Below, piece after piece: positions 39,201 to 51,311 of a DNA stretch of 64,000 nucleotides (positions are counted from its first letter, which is position 1; every line of letters starts with the position of its first letter). Both the position numbers and the translations under genes were made by a program. Source of the DNA: Litomosoides sigmodontis (Eukaryota > Nematoda > Chromadorea > Rhabditida > Onchocercidae). The notes under the pieces were generated by a model. That model saw only the letters and a list, made by a program, of their open reading frames with translations, was not told where the DNA came from and ran no database searches. The stretch is taken from positions 6,816,001 through 6,880,000 of the forward strand of contig OY718805.1 in NCBI GenBank assembly GCA_963070105.1, read 5' to 3'.

Positions 39201-42200
39201 ACCTTACTGCAGTAAGTCATTTTTTGCCGAATAAGCGTCAGTATTGCGGGAAATGTTTTGCATTTTCAATATCTGCTCGTTGAATAGCAATTCGAATATC
39301 AGCTGAATAATGCAAACTAAAATTTTCAATAATTTATTGCTATTTTTATCTTTCCTTTTATCACCTCGTTCTTTTCACATCCGTTCATTATCTTTTCTCA
39401 GTGAACTTCTTGCCGCTCCTATGCCATAACTTTCCTTGGAAGACGTAAGATGCTTATCAATGTATAGTTATTTGAGAAACAAATTACTAAAATGATGAAT
39501 TATTCCTGTCTTTTCGCTCCTCTCCTCTTCCTTCCCGTTTACATTGAATTTTACTGAAAATCATACTTACCGAAATATCAGCTATTTTATATAAATGAAA
39601 TTAAATTTATCATCCTATCGAAGTAACTAAATCGACTTAGTGCTTGCTGAACGAGATATTGCCGTCATTAAGGAGGATGAAGGGAAGTATGAAAAAATTT
39701 CCGATTCACTGATTAGCAGAATTTGTGCCTTTTGTTATTTTAATAATGGAAATTAAAAAATTTAAATGAGGGATAGATGAGTGGAAATGGGAAGTGAAGG
39801 GGAATCTATGAAAGTTCATATTAGCTTCGGTAGAAATCACGCACTATGTGGAAGTTGCTTAAATTTCAGTCCATAGCTTCTTGTTTTAGTGATATTGTCG
39901 CTTTGTGAGAGGATGCTTCTGCTTCTATTAGCAGTTATAGCAAGCCTAGCTAACATTATCACTTTTTTGTTGAAAATTAACAGATAGACAAATGGCAGTT
40001 GCACTTTTTCAGTTGCAACGGAAATTTACACTTACAGAAAAAGAGAGAAGGGAGACAGCCGTACTCATACCACTGATTGATAGGTGCACAGATGGGACAG
40101 AAAAATTCTTCATTAAAAAGCAAACGATAAATTAGTCATTTCTCCTATGTAGGAAGAGAGAATTCCAGGTATGCGTGCAGGAATTAATTACAAAAGTTAA
40201 TTCATATAAGTGCTTTTTAAGCAAACAATGAACGTGCGAAATTTGTGGTGTGATATTAACAGCCACGCTTTATGCTTCACCTTTCCATTGTAAAGTAAAG
40301 AAATTGTAAATCGTTGGCCATAGTTGGATGTGTTAGAGACTTATCGAAATGTCTCCATCGATTCGATTCAGTGTTTCCCAGCTCGTTTTCAGCTTCAAAT
40401 ATCATCCCTCTTGAAAAATATTATTGGATAGGGAAATGCGTTTGAAAGCATACTGAAAGTATTGAACAATCTCTATGGCCAAGTGCTTAACAGTGAATTC
40501 CATGTCTTGCTTAACCTCTCTACGTTACGACACAGAAAACTCTCTGCCATTACTGAATTTCACAAAATTGAATCCAACAAATAGTTAGACCTGCCTGAGC
40601 ATTCGCAAAAGTTTTTTCTTTGATCTGTGCCGCGTTTTGTGTAAAAAACGGTTAGGCACAACTGATAGCTGTAAACGCATAGGAGGAGGATTTACTGATT
40701 AAACACTAAACACAAAACGCATAGGAATTGCAACTTAAACTGAGATATTAACTAAAACAGTTTCGCTTAGAAAGTAGTGTAAGTTGAGGCTAATGTCATT
40801 TTGCCATTAGCTTTGACTGACGTGACCCTTTCTTTATTATGCCGCCTATATCTATTCATTTCAACGTTCCAATGACAAAAGACATTTCGGATATTCCTTT
40901 AAAAAACAGAAAGAAATGCATTAAAAAAATTTTTTTTGATAGCTTCAGATATATCATCACTTGTTTGTGACACTGTGAAAACTAGGAATGAGGTAGAGAA
41001 GTCAAAAGAATTAATTCCGGAAAACTTTTGGAAACTTATTCAATCAATCCCATTACATTCAACATTTGAAGACTTCAAAAAACCAATTTCATTTTTCCAG
41101 GAAAACCTTTTATGAGCAACAATTTTTTCGAATTACTTTTTCTCTATAAATTGACACTTAGAAGTTTTGCCTGACGTCTAATACTCTGTATTTTTGTTTT
41201 GAAATTAAAGACATCACTGGGCACACACACATCATTGACAACGATGTCTTTTGCAACATCCGTTTAACCTGACAACCTTTCAAATGTTATTCTGAGATAT
41301 CACGTACGTAACGGTAACGTTCAACGATTGCGTTATACTATTATTAGTTCATCCTGCAATTGCTCATCAAATCATCGCACACATATTTATTGAAATTCCG
41401 TCCAAAATCAAATCCTAAACGAAGAAATTATTTATTTTAGGGGATGTACTTTTTTGCGTTTTGCTTGTAACAGACCGATACACATGAGAGTGATCTTTGA
41501 GATGTGTTCAGGCTATGACAGCTGCAAATTGCACTTTGTGTAATTCAAACTGCAGGCAGCTGGAAGTGTGTTCGTTTGCGATGACCAAGAAACACTGCAG
41601 CTGTTATGAAATGGGAAAGTAGACGTTTGACATATTTTGCTCACCTGAAAACGCAAAGAGGCGTTAGTGTGAATGTGATGACGACATAGGTGAAACTTCG
41701 TCCCACTTCAACTATCACTAAACTTTTAGTTAAATGAAACCTCAAACTTCCACCAAAATTTATGCGCAAAAAACCGTTGTGCTTTGGATGACCATTGATT
41801 CCTTGATGATGCACCGGCTGATGACGTATGTGTCACTCAAATTAGACTATAGTGATTAATCAAAACTTGAAATGATAAATTCTTTTTGGAAACAAATAAA
41901 TATTTTTTCTGATGAATACTTTCTTAATTCATTGCAAACTTTTCTGTTCTAATTTGAAAAAAAAAACTGAAATCTTCTAAAGCTGCAACTTCAATAAACA
42001 TCGCTTGAAAAACTTACTTAATAATAACTCACATTTAGTGGCACTTAATTTTCATTAGGATTTTAAAGAAAATTTATAAAAATTTACGTGCCTTTTACTA
42101 ATCATTCATCTTTCTGTTCTTTTAGCAGAAAGGAGCAGACAAGCGTCGAACATGAATGAAACTGATCAGATCATCCGCATCCATCCTGACACTTTCTAAA

Positions 42201-42300
42201 CTCTTTCAAAAGCCATTATCCGGAATGGATCGGCGAACGGCTAACTGTTATATGAAATAGTATGTCAATAGGATATGCAAATTTATTGCACTTTTAGCCG
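33201..42300. other. Gene-poor region, part 1
   Basis: About 9 kb without a supportable gene on either strand. Open frames of 60-80 codons (for example 33535-33774, 35366-35572, 35949-36170, 37030-37233 +; 38688-38946 -) have no domain and no exon structure. Of note are the double E-box palindrome at 35201-35216 and a short repeat of AGTAGTTTAAATT near 37590-37622. It could be intergenic, or introns of a gene whose exons lie outside. Confidence 0.5.
35201..35216. promoter_or_regulatory. Inverted pair of CACGTG E-boxes
   Basis: CCACGTGAACACGTGG: two CACGTG cores as a perfect inverted repeat with a 2-bp spacer. CACGTG is the classical site for Myc/Max/USF/HLH-30-type bHLH factors. Function is inferred only from the motif. 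Confidence 0.4.
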
Positions 42301-43427
42301 AAGAATACATGAAAGGGAAGAAATGATAAGAGGGAGGGAGAGAGAGAGAGAGGGATAAAGAAAGGAGAGGGAAGAAAGCTCGGTAGTATGTGAGGGGGGA
42401 TAAAAGGCAGCTGCAATTTCTGTTGTGGAAAATGAGAAGAAGTTAGCTGAGAGGAGTGCTTTTCAATGTGAGTGCGAAATGAGTACTATTCGACTTCGAG
42501 CTCAATTTCCTACGTTCATTACTCTCTTATCCCTCTCTTCTTGTCCAACCCTTAATGGCATGTCTATTTTAATGATTAACGTTCCTCCCAGACAATTTAA
42601 CCTAGCAAAGTACTAGCAGCTATCGATCATTTCAAATATTTCTACAAATTAAATGTATCCTTGATGGAACAAATTGACCTTTCACCACGTTCTAATTAAC
42701 TTCAATCAGTAATCGTTCGTAAAATCACCAAGTATTTTCACGTGTACGTGTTTGCTAGCCTCCTTTACAAGTGCTACTCACGCCAAAGCGTAACCTTAGA
42801 AAAAAAAATCGTTACCTGAAAATAAAATAGGTAATCGTCTGTTTGAAAGCTGCATTTGCGGACTTGGTACAAGTAACACTTGTAAAAGAAAAATGTTACC
42901 CACCGTATCGAAAGTTTCCCACTACACCATCTTTAGGTAGCGATTTGTTGCTCTTTTTCCTTGCTCCTTGTTTCTTTCATAAATGAAATGAAATCATTTG
43001 CTGTTCCTTCAAACAGGTTAAAGCCAAGATAGCTGCGTGATAAACATTTTAAGCAACGACGAAAACATACCAGGAAGATGTAAGCAAAGTTTAATAACGA
43101 AATGTGAAATACACCAAAGCCACTGATAATCTGTAAGGTATGATTTTCCTCAGTCGCCTACATTGAGCGAAATACTTCACACTTAGATTTGTTGCTATTT
43201 TAAAAAGATTCAGCTTGAGTTTTCTTGATAGCGAAAATGTTAGAAGAATTCTTTCCAGGCTTTTTCTTTCACAAGCCAATAGCAGGCGATACTTACTCTA
43301 GCAGTTACGGCTGACCAAATTTTGCTATAATTAGCAATTCGGAATGCGAACTTTTCTTTCTAAGGAACGATCGCTTACAGCATGAATAATATGCCGAAAA
43401 GAAACTGATAATTCCACTTCACTCACT

Positions 43428-43461
43428 CACTCACTCACTCTCTCTCTCTCTCTCTCTCTCT
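43428..43461. repeat. (CACT)n / (CT)n microsatellite
   Basis: CACT tetranucleotides pass into a CT dinucleotide run of about ten copies. Confidence 0.95.
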
Positions 43462-43996
43462 TAATTGGAAACTATGAAAGCCACCGATTAAAAATGTAAG
43501 AATGTGAAGTCACAAATAACAAAGCATTGATATGAGGATGAAGAGAGGAACAAAGCAAAAAATTTAAGGAACAAAGATGGAATTTTCTGAAATAAAACAC
43601 AACTTTCACGGCATGTTCTCAATCATTTTCTCCACTGGAAGAGAAGAGGGAAAGGGAGAGAGAGAGAGAGATGGCATAAAAATTTGCGCTTATATCTTAC
43701 AATCCTGATAGCTTGCCCGAAATAGACAATTTTTATACTTTCATCTACGGGTAGCAAAAAAAGGAATGAAAAAGCATCCTTTTGAGGTGGAAAATTTCTG
43801 TACGTAACCCGCAAACCCTTCCATATTTCACATTTCTCATTCTTTCCCTTCTCTTACTTTCCCTCTGTCCTCATCCTCCCCCTCCTCCTCCCTTTCATTT
43901 TTCGTTTTTGATCAGAACCGTAGGATTATCATCTGCTTCTTCCATCCTTTCCCTTCTTCTTTCTAATGCCACATGAGTTCATTCCTTTTTAGCTCC

Positions 43997-44100
43997 ACAC
44001 ACACTCACGCACACACACACCCACGCACGCACACATATATACGTGCCCGTACAGACCATAAACTTACAGGTAGAGGAAATGTGTACACACACACACACAC
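43997..44100. repeat. CA-rich microsatellite pair
   Basis: Imperfect CA/CG repeat at 43997-44035 and a pure (CA)9-type run at about 44083-44100. Confidence 0.9.
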
Positions 44101-46255
44101 GAACAGATTGATAAATATGTGCACAAAAATGAACATTTTTATGGCTTTGTTCAATTATTTAGCTATTTTGGAGAAAAAGGGACCAAAGTGGGAAGGTTAA
44201 AACGTTAGACAAAGCGGTAAAGCGGACAAGACACCATTCAGTGTATTATTTAAATTTAATTATAACGCCTACTCGTTATTCCCACAGTTTCGTTTTGCAG
44301 TAGTGTTACTGTTGCTGTGGTACAGAAGTGCTTTGCGTCATATTTCACTGTCTGAGACAAGTGCCATCATCTATTTAGCTAAATGAAAATAAAAATTCGA
44401 TCACACTAATCTTCCTGACATTTCCTCGTTTTATTGCCTTCCTTATTCCGCTCCTCTTTTCCTCCCTTCCCTTTTAACTAAATGAAATATTTTTCAATTA
44501 TTCCACGTTTTTTATTTCTTTGGTTCAAAAAACGTTTTCTGACTGAATTCAATTGTTATATTATTATTAGAAGTAGCACTGTTATTATGCTTTTGCCACC
44601 GATACTTTAGAAAATTTAATTACAATTATCATCATTAACTTCTACGTTCCATTTTCAAATAAACCAAATAAATTAACAAGTCTTTTTTTTCATCTCCCAA
44701 AAAAGGACAGCAATGCTTTCAAGCAACTTCTATCACTCATTCGTAAGCATCAGATTACGCTTGAAAAAGAGCTTACTTCATGTAAAAATGATAGATTGAT
44801 TGATTCGAAGGCGAGAAATTAGCATAAAATAAGGTTATGAATGATTTTAAAATTAGTGGAAAAGAGCGCTTGGGATCTGCGCCAAATCGATCAGAGCTGC
44901 TATCTTCATTCTCTCAAGAAGACAATCCTTCGTATGCCTTCCGCACCTTCAAGATCAAAACTCTCTTCTATACGATTTCCGTTCATTATTTTTGATTTGA
45001 ATTTGCTGTTCTTCGTTCTAAATTAGAAGCATATCGTTGCACGTGCATCGGTAGACGTGTCATTTGCTGCTCAGAGTCCTCGGTCAACAGACAATGATAA
45101 ATGAGTGTGGCAAGCAAGCAAGTTCTAAAATGGGAACTCATTACGTTCAGCATTCTTTCGCTGATTCAACTTCAAAGCGAAAGCCAATCATCCATCTATC
45201 TTTTCAGCGTTTCACGGAAGCTTCCGTCCGCAAGCACCGTTCTCGCGCTCAAGAATTTCAAATCTCGCAGTAGTTTTAATTGAATGCGTCATAGTATTAG
45301 GTTAGGAAGTACTAACACCTGAAGAAAGTCATTTTGTAGGCGCTCCAAGAGCGATCTGATCGCCAAGCGATCCACTGGCTCATCACATTTCACTTCTGGC
45401 TGTGTACATATTAGATATCTTCATCGATACGTGACTTGTATCCCGAGCTTCAAGCTTCATCTGCTTCTTCTGTGAGATAGCAGAAGCGAAAGCGCTCATT
45501 CCTGAAGAATTACCACCTCAACAAACCTCACCTACAATTTCCATGCAGAAATAAGTAAGTGTTTTATAGCTATCTTATTTTAAAATGTTTACTTCTACCG
45601 TTAGCTTCGGGTTGGCTTCTTCTCCCTTTCACATTTGCAGTTTAAGGCTTTAAGTTGCAAGTGTAAAACAGAACAAGAAAATTAGAAATATGCAAAAATT
45701 CGAGGCAAAATCGCTGTGTGACAAGTGTTCAAACAAAACAATAGTGAATATTTACAATTACCGGCAATTCTTTTAATGCCATCATTTTCCTCAAAATATT
45801 GTCGCCGCATAAATTCAATATTTGAACTTTCTTTCATACCCCAGTCTGCAAGGGGAAGGAATTTCTCCGTTCCTTTCCATTCCTTTCTTTTCACGCAGAA
45901 AACGTATCAAATGAAGAAATGGAGAAATTAAAGTTTTTCTTCAGTGCGTTGTTGTATATTAATTAACTTGTTGATTGCATCGTTCAAATTAATTTGTGGT
46001 AATGATTAATCGATCAGGTGTAATTGATGATTAATGCAATTTCGAGGTTTCCTTAAAGAGAGGTCTTTTTTTTCTCCGTGGAAAGCAAACTGCACGTGTG
46101 AATTCATTTAATTTATTAAATCTCCTGAGGACATTGTCAGTTGTTTACTGACTGCTTAACAACGAAGTTCTCCTTAAGTTAAACAGAAAGCATCATTTTT
46201 TATTTGTCATTTGCACTAAACCATAATCAGCATGTTACTGCTTAGTTTGACATTT

Positions 46256-46305
46256 AATTTAATAAACTAACTGCTATTTCGAGTTAGCAGTTAGTCTATT
46301 AAATC
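46256..46305. ncRNA. Hairpin 1: 21-bp stem, candidate small-RNA precursor
   Basis: Left arm 46256-46276 and right arm 46285-46305 pair at 19 of 21 positions, the other two being possible G:U pairs on one strand. The 8-base loop at 46277-46284 (TTTCGAGT) contains TTCG. It stands directly before a second, better hairpin. There is no mobile-element context or long flanking repeat. The strand is undetermined. A microRNA precursor is an inference; a chance or regulatory palindrome remains possible. Confidence 0.35.
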
Positions 46306-46307
46306 TG

Positions 46308-46371
46308 TTATGACGTGGACACACCAGATCTTCTCTATTCGTAGGGAAGGTCTAGTGTGTCCACACCATAA
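46308..46371. ncRNA. Hairpin 2: miRNA-precursor-like stem-loop
   Basis: Left arm 46315-46335 (starts GTGGACACACCAGATC) pairs with right arm 46344-46364 (GGGAAGGTCTAGTGTG...). There is one mismatch and two G:U pairs in 21 positions. A 2x2 internal loop and five more pairs (TTATG with CATAA) lie at the base. The loop is TATTCGTA (46336-46343). The total of 64 bases has the size and pairing of a nematode pre-miRNA, though the loop is short. I do not recognise a known miRNA family seed in it. Confidence 0.45.
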
Positions 46372-47456
46372 GACCAGTGCAATACGAAATGCTGCGACAC
46401 AATGAATTTTCCATTTCATTTTTAAAGAAATTCATTTGTATCATAGTAAATGTCATCGCGTTATCCTTACCCGTCATAATGGGCAACTTTCAGACCTTCT
46501 TAACTTCCTGTATTCTTGAATTGACGGCGAAACGCATTGTGCGTCACACCACAATGACTCAGAATATTTGGCTGTTCCTTTCGTTGCAGAAATGCTGCAA
46601 TTTTTTTATTCATTTCTCCTTCCACGTTTATCCTCCTTCATAGCTCATTCTTCTCCTTCTGATCGACCGGAATCACCCAAATTTTTCTGACGAGCAAATC
46701 ATTTATAATTAAGCTGGAAGTACTTGGCGTTGTAGCGGTTACTTCAAACATTTAACCGACCGTTCTCGTTGTAGCTCAACTTATTCACTCGGAATAATTT
46801 TTTTATTGAATTCTAAGGCTTCACTCATTACGTGCTCCCTTTCAAATGCGGTATTGGCTGATTTTAAAAAGCTCCAGCATTCCGCGGATGAATTGAGTGG
46901 ATTCGTTCATGTATGACACAAGGAAATTCGCAACTGCTAAAATTGATAGTCAGTATACTGCTCTCTCTCTCTCTCTCCCTTTCGTTTGATTGGACGATGG
47001 AATTGTACAGGTCAGTCAGTAATCAGTTCAGTGAGGATAATTGTTGGATAAGAGTGAGCAGATGTCAATTTTCCGCTCATTTGTAAAGTAGGCTTGAAAA
47101 TTAAATGCATGACTACGGTTATTTCCGTGACCTTTGAACATTGCATTGAAATAGGAGTTGTGGTGTGTAGCGTTCAGTTCAACTGAGTGGCTTCTCTTCA
47201 CTTGCTACTTCCAAGCGTCAACTCGTCAACTTGCTGATTCACAGAAGTGAATTTATATTTCTCTCTGCGAAAGTCGCATATCATTAAATTATCAGACTTC
47301 CTACGCGCACTACGGTAGACGACGATTTTAATTATTCGATGAGCAATGAGTGAACTGACAGCGAAAGGGAATGAATGGCCATGGTAATCTCAAAAAGCAT
47401 TGCAGGTGCATTATTTCCTGATTTACATACGTATTTATTGTACACTTCTATATTGT

Positions 47457-47510
<54 letters not shown>

Positions 47511-49289
47511 GTGTGTGTGTACGTCTGCACGGTTGGGTGTTGAATGTTGAGTGTTGAGTGTTGAATGCAAATATGTGATCGTTGTTGTTTTTGTTGAACC
47601 GAAACAGATGGGATCGACAAAACAAATATGCAAGAAATATTGCTTGCTGCATTCCCCTTTGGCTACTTGGTTGACCAGCTAGTCGTTATGGATGGAATAG
47701 ATATGACCATCACTTTATCAAAAAGAAATAGGCAAAGAAAAGTTAGATAGCTCGCTACCTGTAATCACACCTCTGTACCTGTAACAATAGGGGCAGGAGG
47801 AGCGAGGTATAACTGTATGGATAATTATGAAAGCGATAATTGGAATGGGAAGGAAGGTGGGAAGAGTTCACGTTTATAAGCTTACCAAGCTGGCGCCGTT
47901 TGTTATGTGTGTTATGTGCGTTATGTAATAAATAATATCGCATACTTTTGCAAAGGTGGAGGTGGGAGGGAGGAGGGAGGAAGGGAGTGCGAATGCACCT
48001 TCACCTGGATGTGAAACTTTCTGCTTTCAGACCTCATCCTAGCACCATCTCTCATCCTGCAACTCTCGCCGAAGCGAAACAAAAATTTACCAACTCCAAA
48101 TTAATGCTGCAAAAGAGATCCGCTTATTTAAAGATATTAAACAGTGAACTTTTGCTCCGCGCATGATAAGAATCATATCTAGATAACTATCAAAATTTTA
48201 ACTTTTCAAGGGTTCGCTTTATCAATGACCATAGTATGAACCTCTTTCCATATGCACTTAAAAGAAATCGTACTTTCTGTTGTGGACAATTCAGTTAAGC
48301 CGATCAGCAGCACCAATCATTTCTTTTAGACGTGAAGATTAATAGCATTAAAGTTTCTGCGCATCAATATGTATTTATCATATGAAAAGAGCGAGTCCGT
48401 TATTAATAAACTATCCTCTACGACGTCATTTTCATCTCAATTTCAGCGTACACAAATAAAGGAGGATATTGGTGAGGTAAGAATGCAACTGTAAGCTAAC
48501 AGCAACAACAGTAATAGCAGCAGTCGCTAAAATTAAGGATTCGAGAGTTTCAAATATCTACATTTCAAATCAGGAAATTAAACGCAAATTACAACGTTAG
48601 TCACCATTCAACGTGGCTGATGAATCTCACTTCATCCTCTGCCACAGGTTAGTCCTTTTTATGGTACCTAAAACATTACACGTTTTGGAAGAATGTGTAC
48701 TAATCGCATCAGAAAAAAGCAAAATGAAAACACAATGGCCAAAATTATCTTTCGAAAGTGGGCCTGGAATCCTAACAAGCAGTAATTGCTCCACGTTAGC
48801 ACATTAAACAAAACCTTTGAAACTAAGGTAAGAATCGATAGATTCTATAAATTTGATTAGGTTAGCGTCAAAGACGCTGCAAGAGGTAGGTTCAATTCAA
48901 CATAGATCTGTATATGCCATTTCTTATTTAAAAAACTTCTTAATTTTCTAACTAGGCTTAGAACGGTTTGACCTGTCAATTTGTGACATAATGTATTTTA
49001 GTTTACCTGAAATTTCTACTGTAGTAAACTAATAAGAACAACTTTGGTAGATTGCAAATTAATTTTGCTAACTAATAATTAGTATTAAGATTAATAATTA
49101 ATTTGAAAGTTACGAAGTTTATCGAAATTACGAACAAATCAAGACCGTAAATAATTTTTGTAAATAATTTTTTGTACAATTTTAAGACACTCGTATTTCA
49201 GGAGCATTGAAACTTTTACTGATTGATATTTTAGGATGGAAAAATTTCAAGTTAGGATTGCATCCATAAGCATGAACTCATAAAAATAT
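46372..49289. other. Gene-poor region, part 3
   Basis: No supportable gene. It contains a CT run near 46962-46978 and the long GT array at 47454-47520, followed by short GTTGAATGTTGAGT-type repeats (47535-47565). Open frames at 47948-48166 and 48613-48807 (+) have no recognisable domain. Confidence 0.45.
47454..47520. repeat. (GT)n microsatellite, about 33 copies
   Basis: Nearly pure GT dinucleotide with single A and C interruptions. Poly-Thr/His or poly-Cys/Val open frames across it on both strands are artefacts of the repeat. Confidence 0.97.
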
Positions 49290-49942
49290 TGGATTAGATC
49301 GCAGAAGTGGTAGTTTTAGACAGAGCAGCATCATCACTGTATTCCCAGGAGGAATCAACACCATCATCAGCAGCAACGACAGCGTCCACCTCCGCAATAC
49401 CAGCAGGTTCCTCATCTGCAACATCCTCTTTACCGTCCTCAGGTTTAAAGCACATTAAATGTGCTATCAATTTAGCCGCAATCACTAGCCAGCAAACAGT
49501 TGCGACCTCTGCTAAGATGTATTCGCTACAGCAAACTTCTTTACAGCCTAACGGCACCACCACAAACGGTTAGTCAGTGGCCGGTAAGGCTGCTCCTTTG
49601 ATGTTGTTGACCGCTTCGCGACAGTTAGTCGTAAAACTCGTAAAAGAACGACGAGAGATAAATGGACATCATGATGTAACATTACTAGGTGCTGTTAGAG
49701 CTTTGCGATGTAGTAATAGAAGTTAAACAAGCTATTGCAGCAAGAAGTCAAAGCCGTTCAACAGAAGGTTCGGGATCCGGTGGTCTAACGCCGCCCAATT
49801 CATCACAGCAATCCGGTAATACACAACCAGCACAGCAGACTCATCAGATGCCACCAGTGGGACAGTTAGGTGTAGCACTGCAACAAGCAACCGGTATAGA
49901 GGCTCCACCAGCGAGTTTCACCTTTAACAACTCCGGTTAACA
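49290..49942 (+). pseudogene. Coding-like Ser/Gln-rich block: terminal exons or decayed retrocopy, unidentified
   Basis: A 640-bp block that looks coding amid non-coding DNA. One frame, open from 49301, gives a Ser/Ala/Thr-rich stretch, then HIKCAINLAAITSQQTVATS and SLQPNGTTTNG, and meets TAG at 49571-49573. The same frame continues as SVAGKAAPLMLLTASRQLVV, KLVKERREINGHHDVTLLGA. From 49689 another frame reads CDVVIEVKQAIAARSQSRST, then a Gln/Pro-rich tail ending PPASFTFNNSG and a stop at 49942. Two models are possible. (a) A decayed intronless copy with one stop and one frameshift. (b) A real 3' gene end with an intron from G|GTTAGT to GCTGTTAG|AG, which keeps frame (N-ELCDVV). In the first 140 bases another frame is His/Gln-rich and also flanked by splice-like sites. 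I do not recognise the family. Confidence 0.4.
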
Positions 49943-51272
49943 GTTTCACATTTTAATTATTTATATGTAAATGTACTTTCCGCTAATCATAACTCATGAA
50001 AGAAGCATCGGGAAAGGTCAGAAAACAGGTCTCGAGGTTAAAAAACAGTCTGGAGCTTAGGAAAGGTTAGACAACGACCTGATCAAGTGACAACACAGAT
50101 ACAACCCTTTTATATGGCATACTTTTGTGGAATAATACACAAATTGCTGCAAGTTCTCTGATATTTCCATCATAAAAGTTTAGGTTTGAAAGGTTGAAAT
50201 GCGAAAAATTAAATTACAAAGATTTTTCCGTTCATTGCTGCCGAGCTGCAACTGAAATTTGCAGATCTGTTTTCAACCTTTCCAACCAATCACAACTTGC
50301 TGCAATATCAGATGCGACCGGAGTTAATGAGCCTGTCTGGATTTCGAGCTGCTAACGGTTCGTCTGTGAACACGGTTCGATTTGCATCATCAGTTAATTA
50401 GAAAGATAGACTAGATCGTACCAAAATCACTTTACAGAAGTGATACGTGATGCGCGCTTTCGGTTGTGACCAGAATGATTTCTGGTGGAGTATCGAGAGG
50501 AGTGTCGTATTTTGCACTACGACGTTCCTGAAGCCTCCTTGTAGACTTTAAAAAGTTGCAACCTTAAGCGTCATTATTATTAAGACAGCAGAGGATATGC
50601 TTAATGTATGATATCACTTTCACAGATACGAATACCGCTATTTAAATTTGGAAAAAGCAGTAGGCTGCTATGAATTATGAAGGCTGGTGTCTCAAAGGCC
50701 AAAAACAGTTGTTGGCACATCACATCGCACTGATGAAATTTAGATCACAGCGATCTTAGAAAAAGAACGATTTTGATTTCGACCGAACTTCCTTTATGAT
50801 ATTGGAAGAATTGAGAGAAGGGAATGCATTTCAGAATGCAAGTGGAAGAGTTTTCAAATGGACTTTCCTCACGTAGGTCAGTCAGAATTCGGTGACCTCA
50901 CTTCACCCAACCTTACTGAAATCCATTTCAAATGATAGTTCCACTGAATGATAGTTCCTTTGTAGACTATTAGGATGGATGAATGCCTGGAGGTGTTGAA
51001 AGTGATTCTATGAAATGTGAGAGTGCATGAAGTGATATGTAGGAGCTTACCGGAATGAAATGGTAGAAGGAGAGGTCGACGCTAAGTGAAAGTGGAAGAT
51101 AAGATGGAAGCGCTGAGGTTATTAGAAGCGAAGGATGCGAGTTCGCTTGTGGCAGTTTTGAAGGAAGGAATTGTTGAGGGACGCAAATGGAAGGAAACAT
51201 CTGAAAGGAACATTGACGCCTCCGTCTATCGCCTGCGTTTACACAACTGCCTAATCCCATCCACTTCTCTGA

Positions 51273-51311
51273 GTGTGCGTGTGTGCGTGCGTGTGTGTGT
51301 GTGTGTGTGTG
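51273..51311. repeat. (GT)n microsatellite
   Basis: GT/GC dinucleotides becoming pure GT; the last third of the 51086-51361 open frame is a translation of it. Confidence 0.95.

Larger units (their letters stand above)
42301..46255. other. Gene-poor region, part 2, with GA and CT tracts
   Basis: No gene found. It contains (GA)n at about 42336-42352, CACT/CT at 43428-43461, (GA)n at about 43658-43670, a pyrimidine-rich run at 43840-43895 and CA-rich repeats at 43997-44035 and 44083-44100. The open frames at 43782-44200 (+) are translations of these repeats. Confidence 0.5.

Noticed and set aside
47332..47652. 106-codon open frame (-) and companions across the GT array
   Set aside because: Most of its length is translation of the GT/CA microsatellite (His/Thr runs); all frames are open for the same reason.
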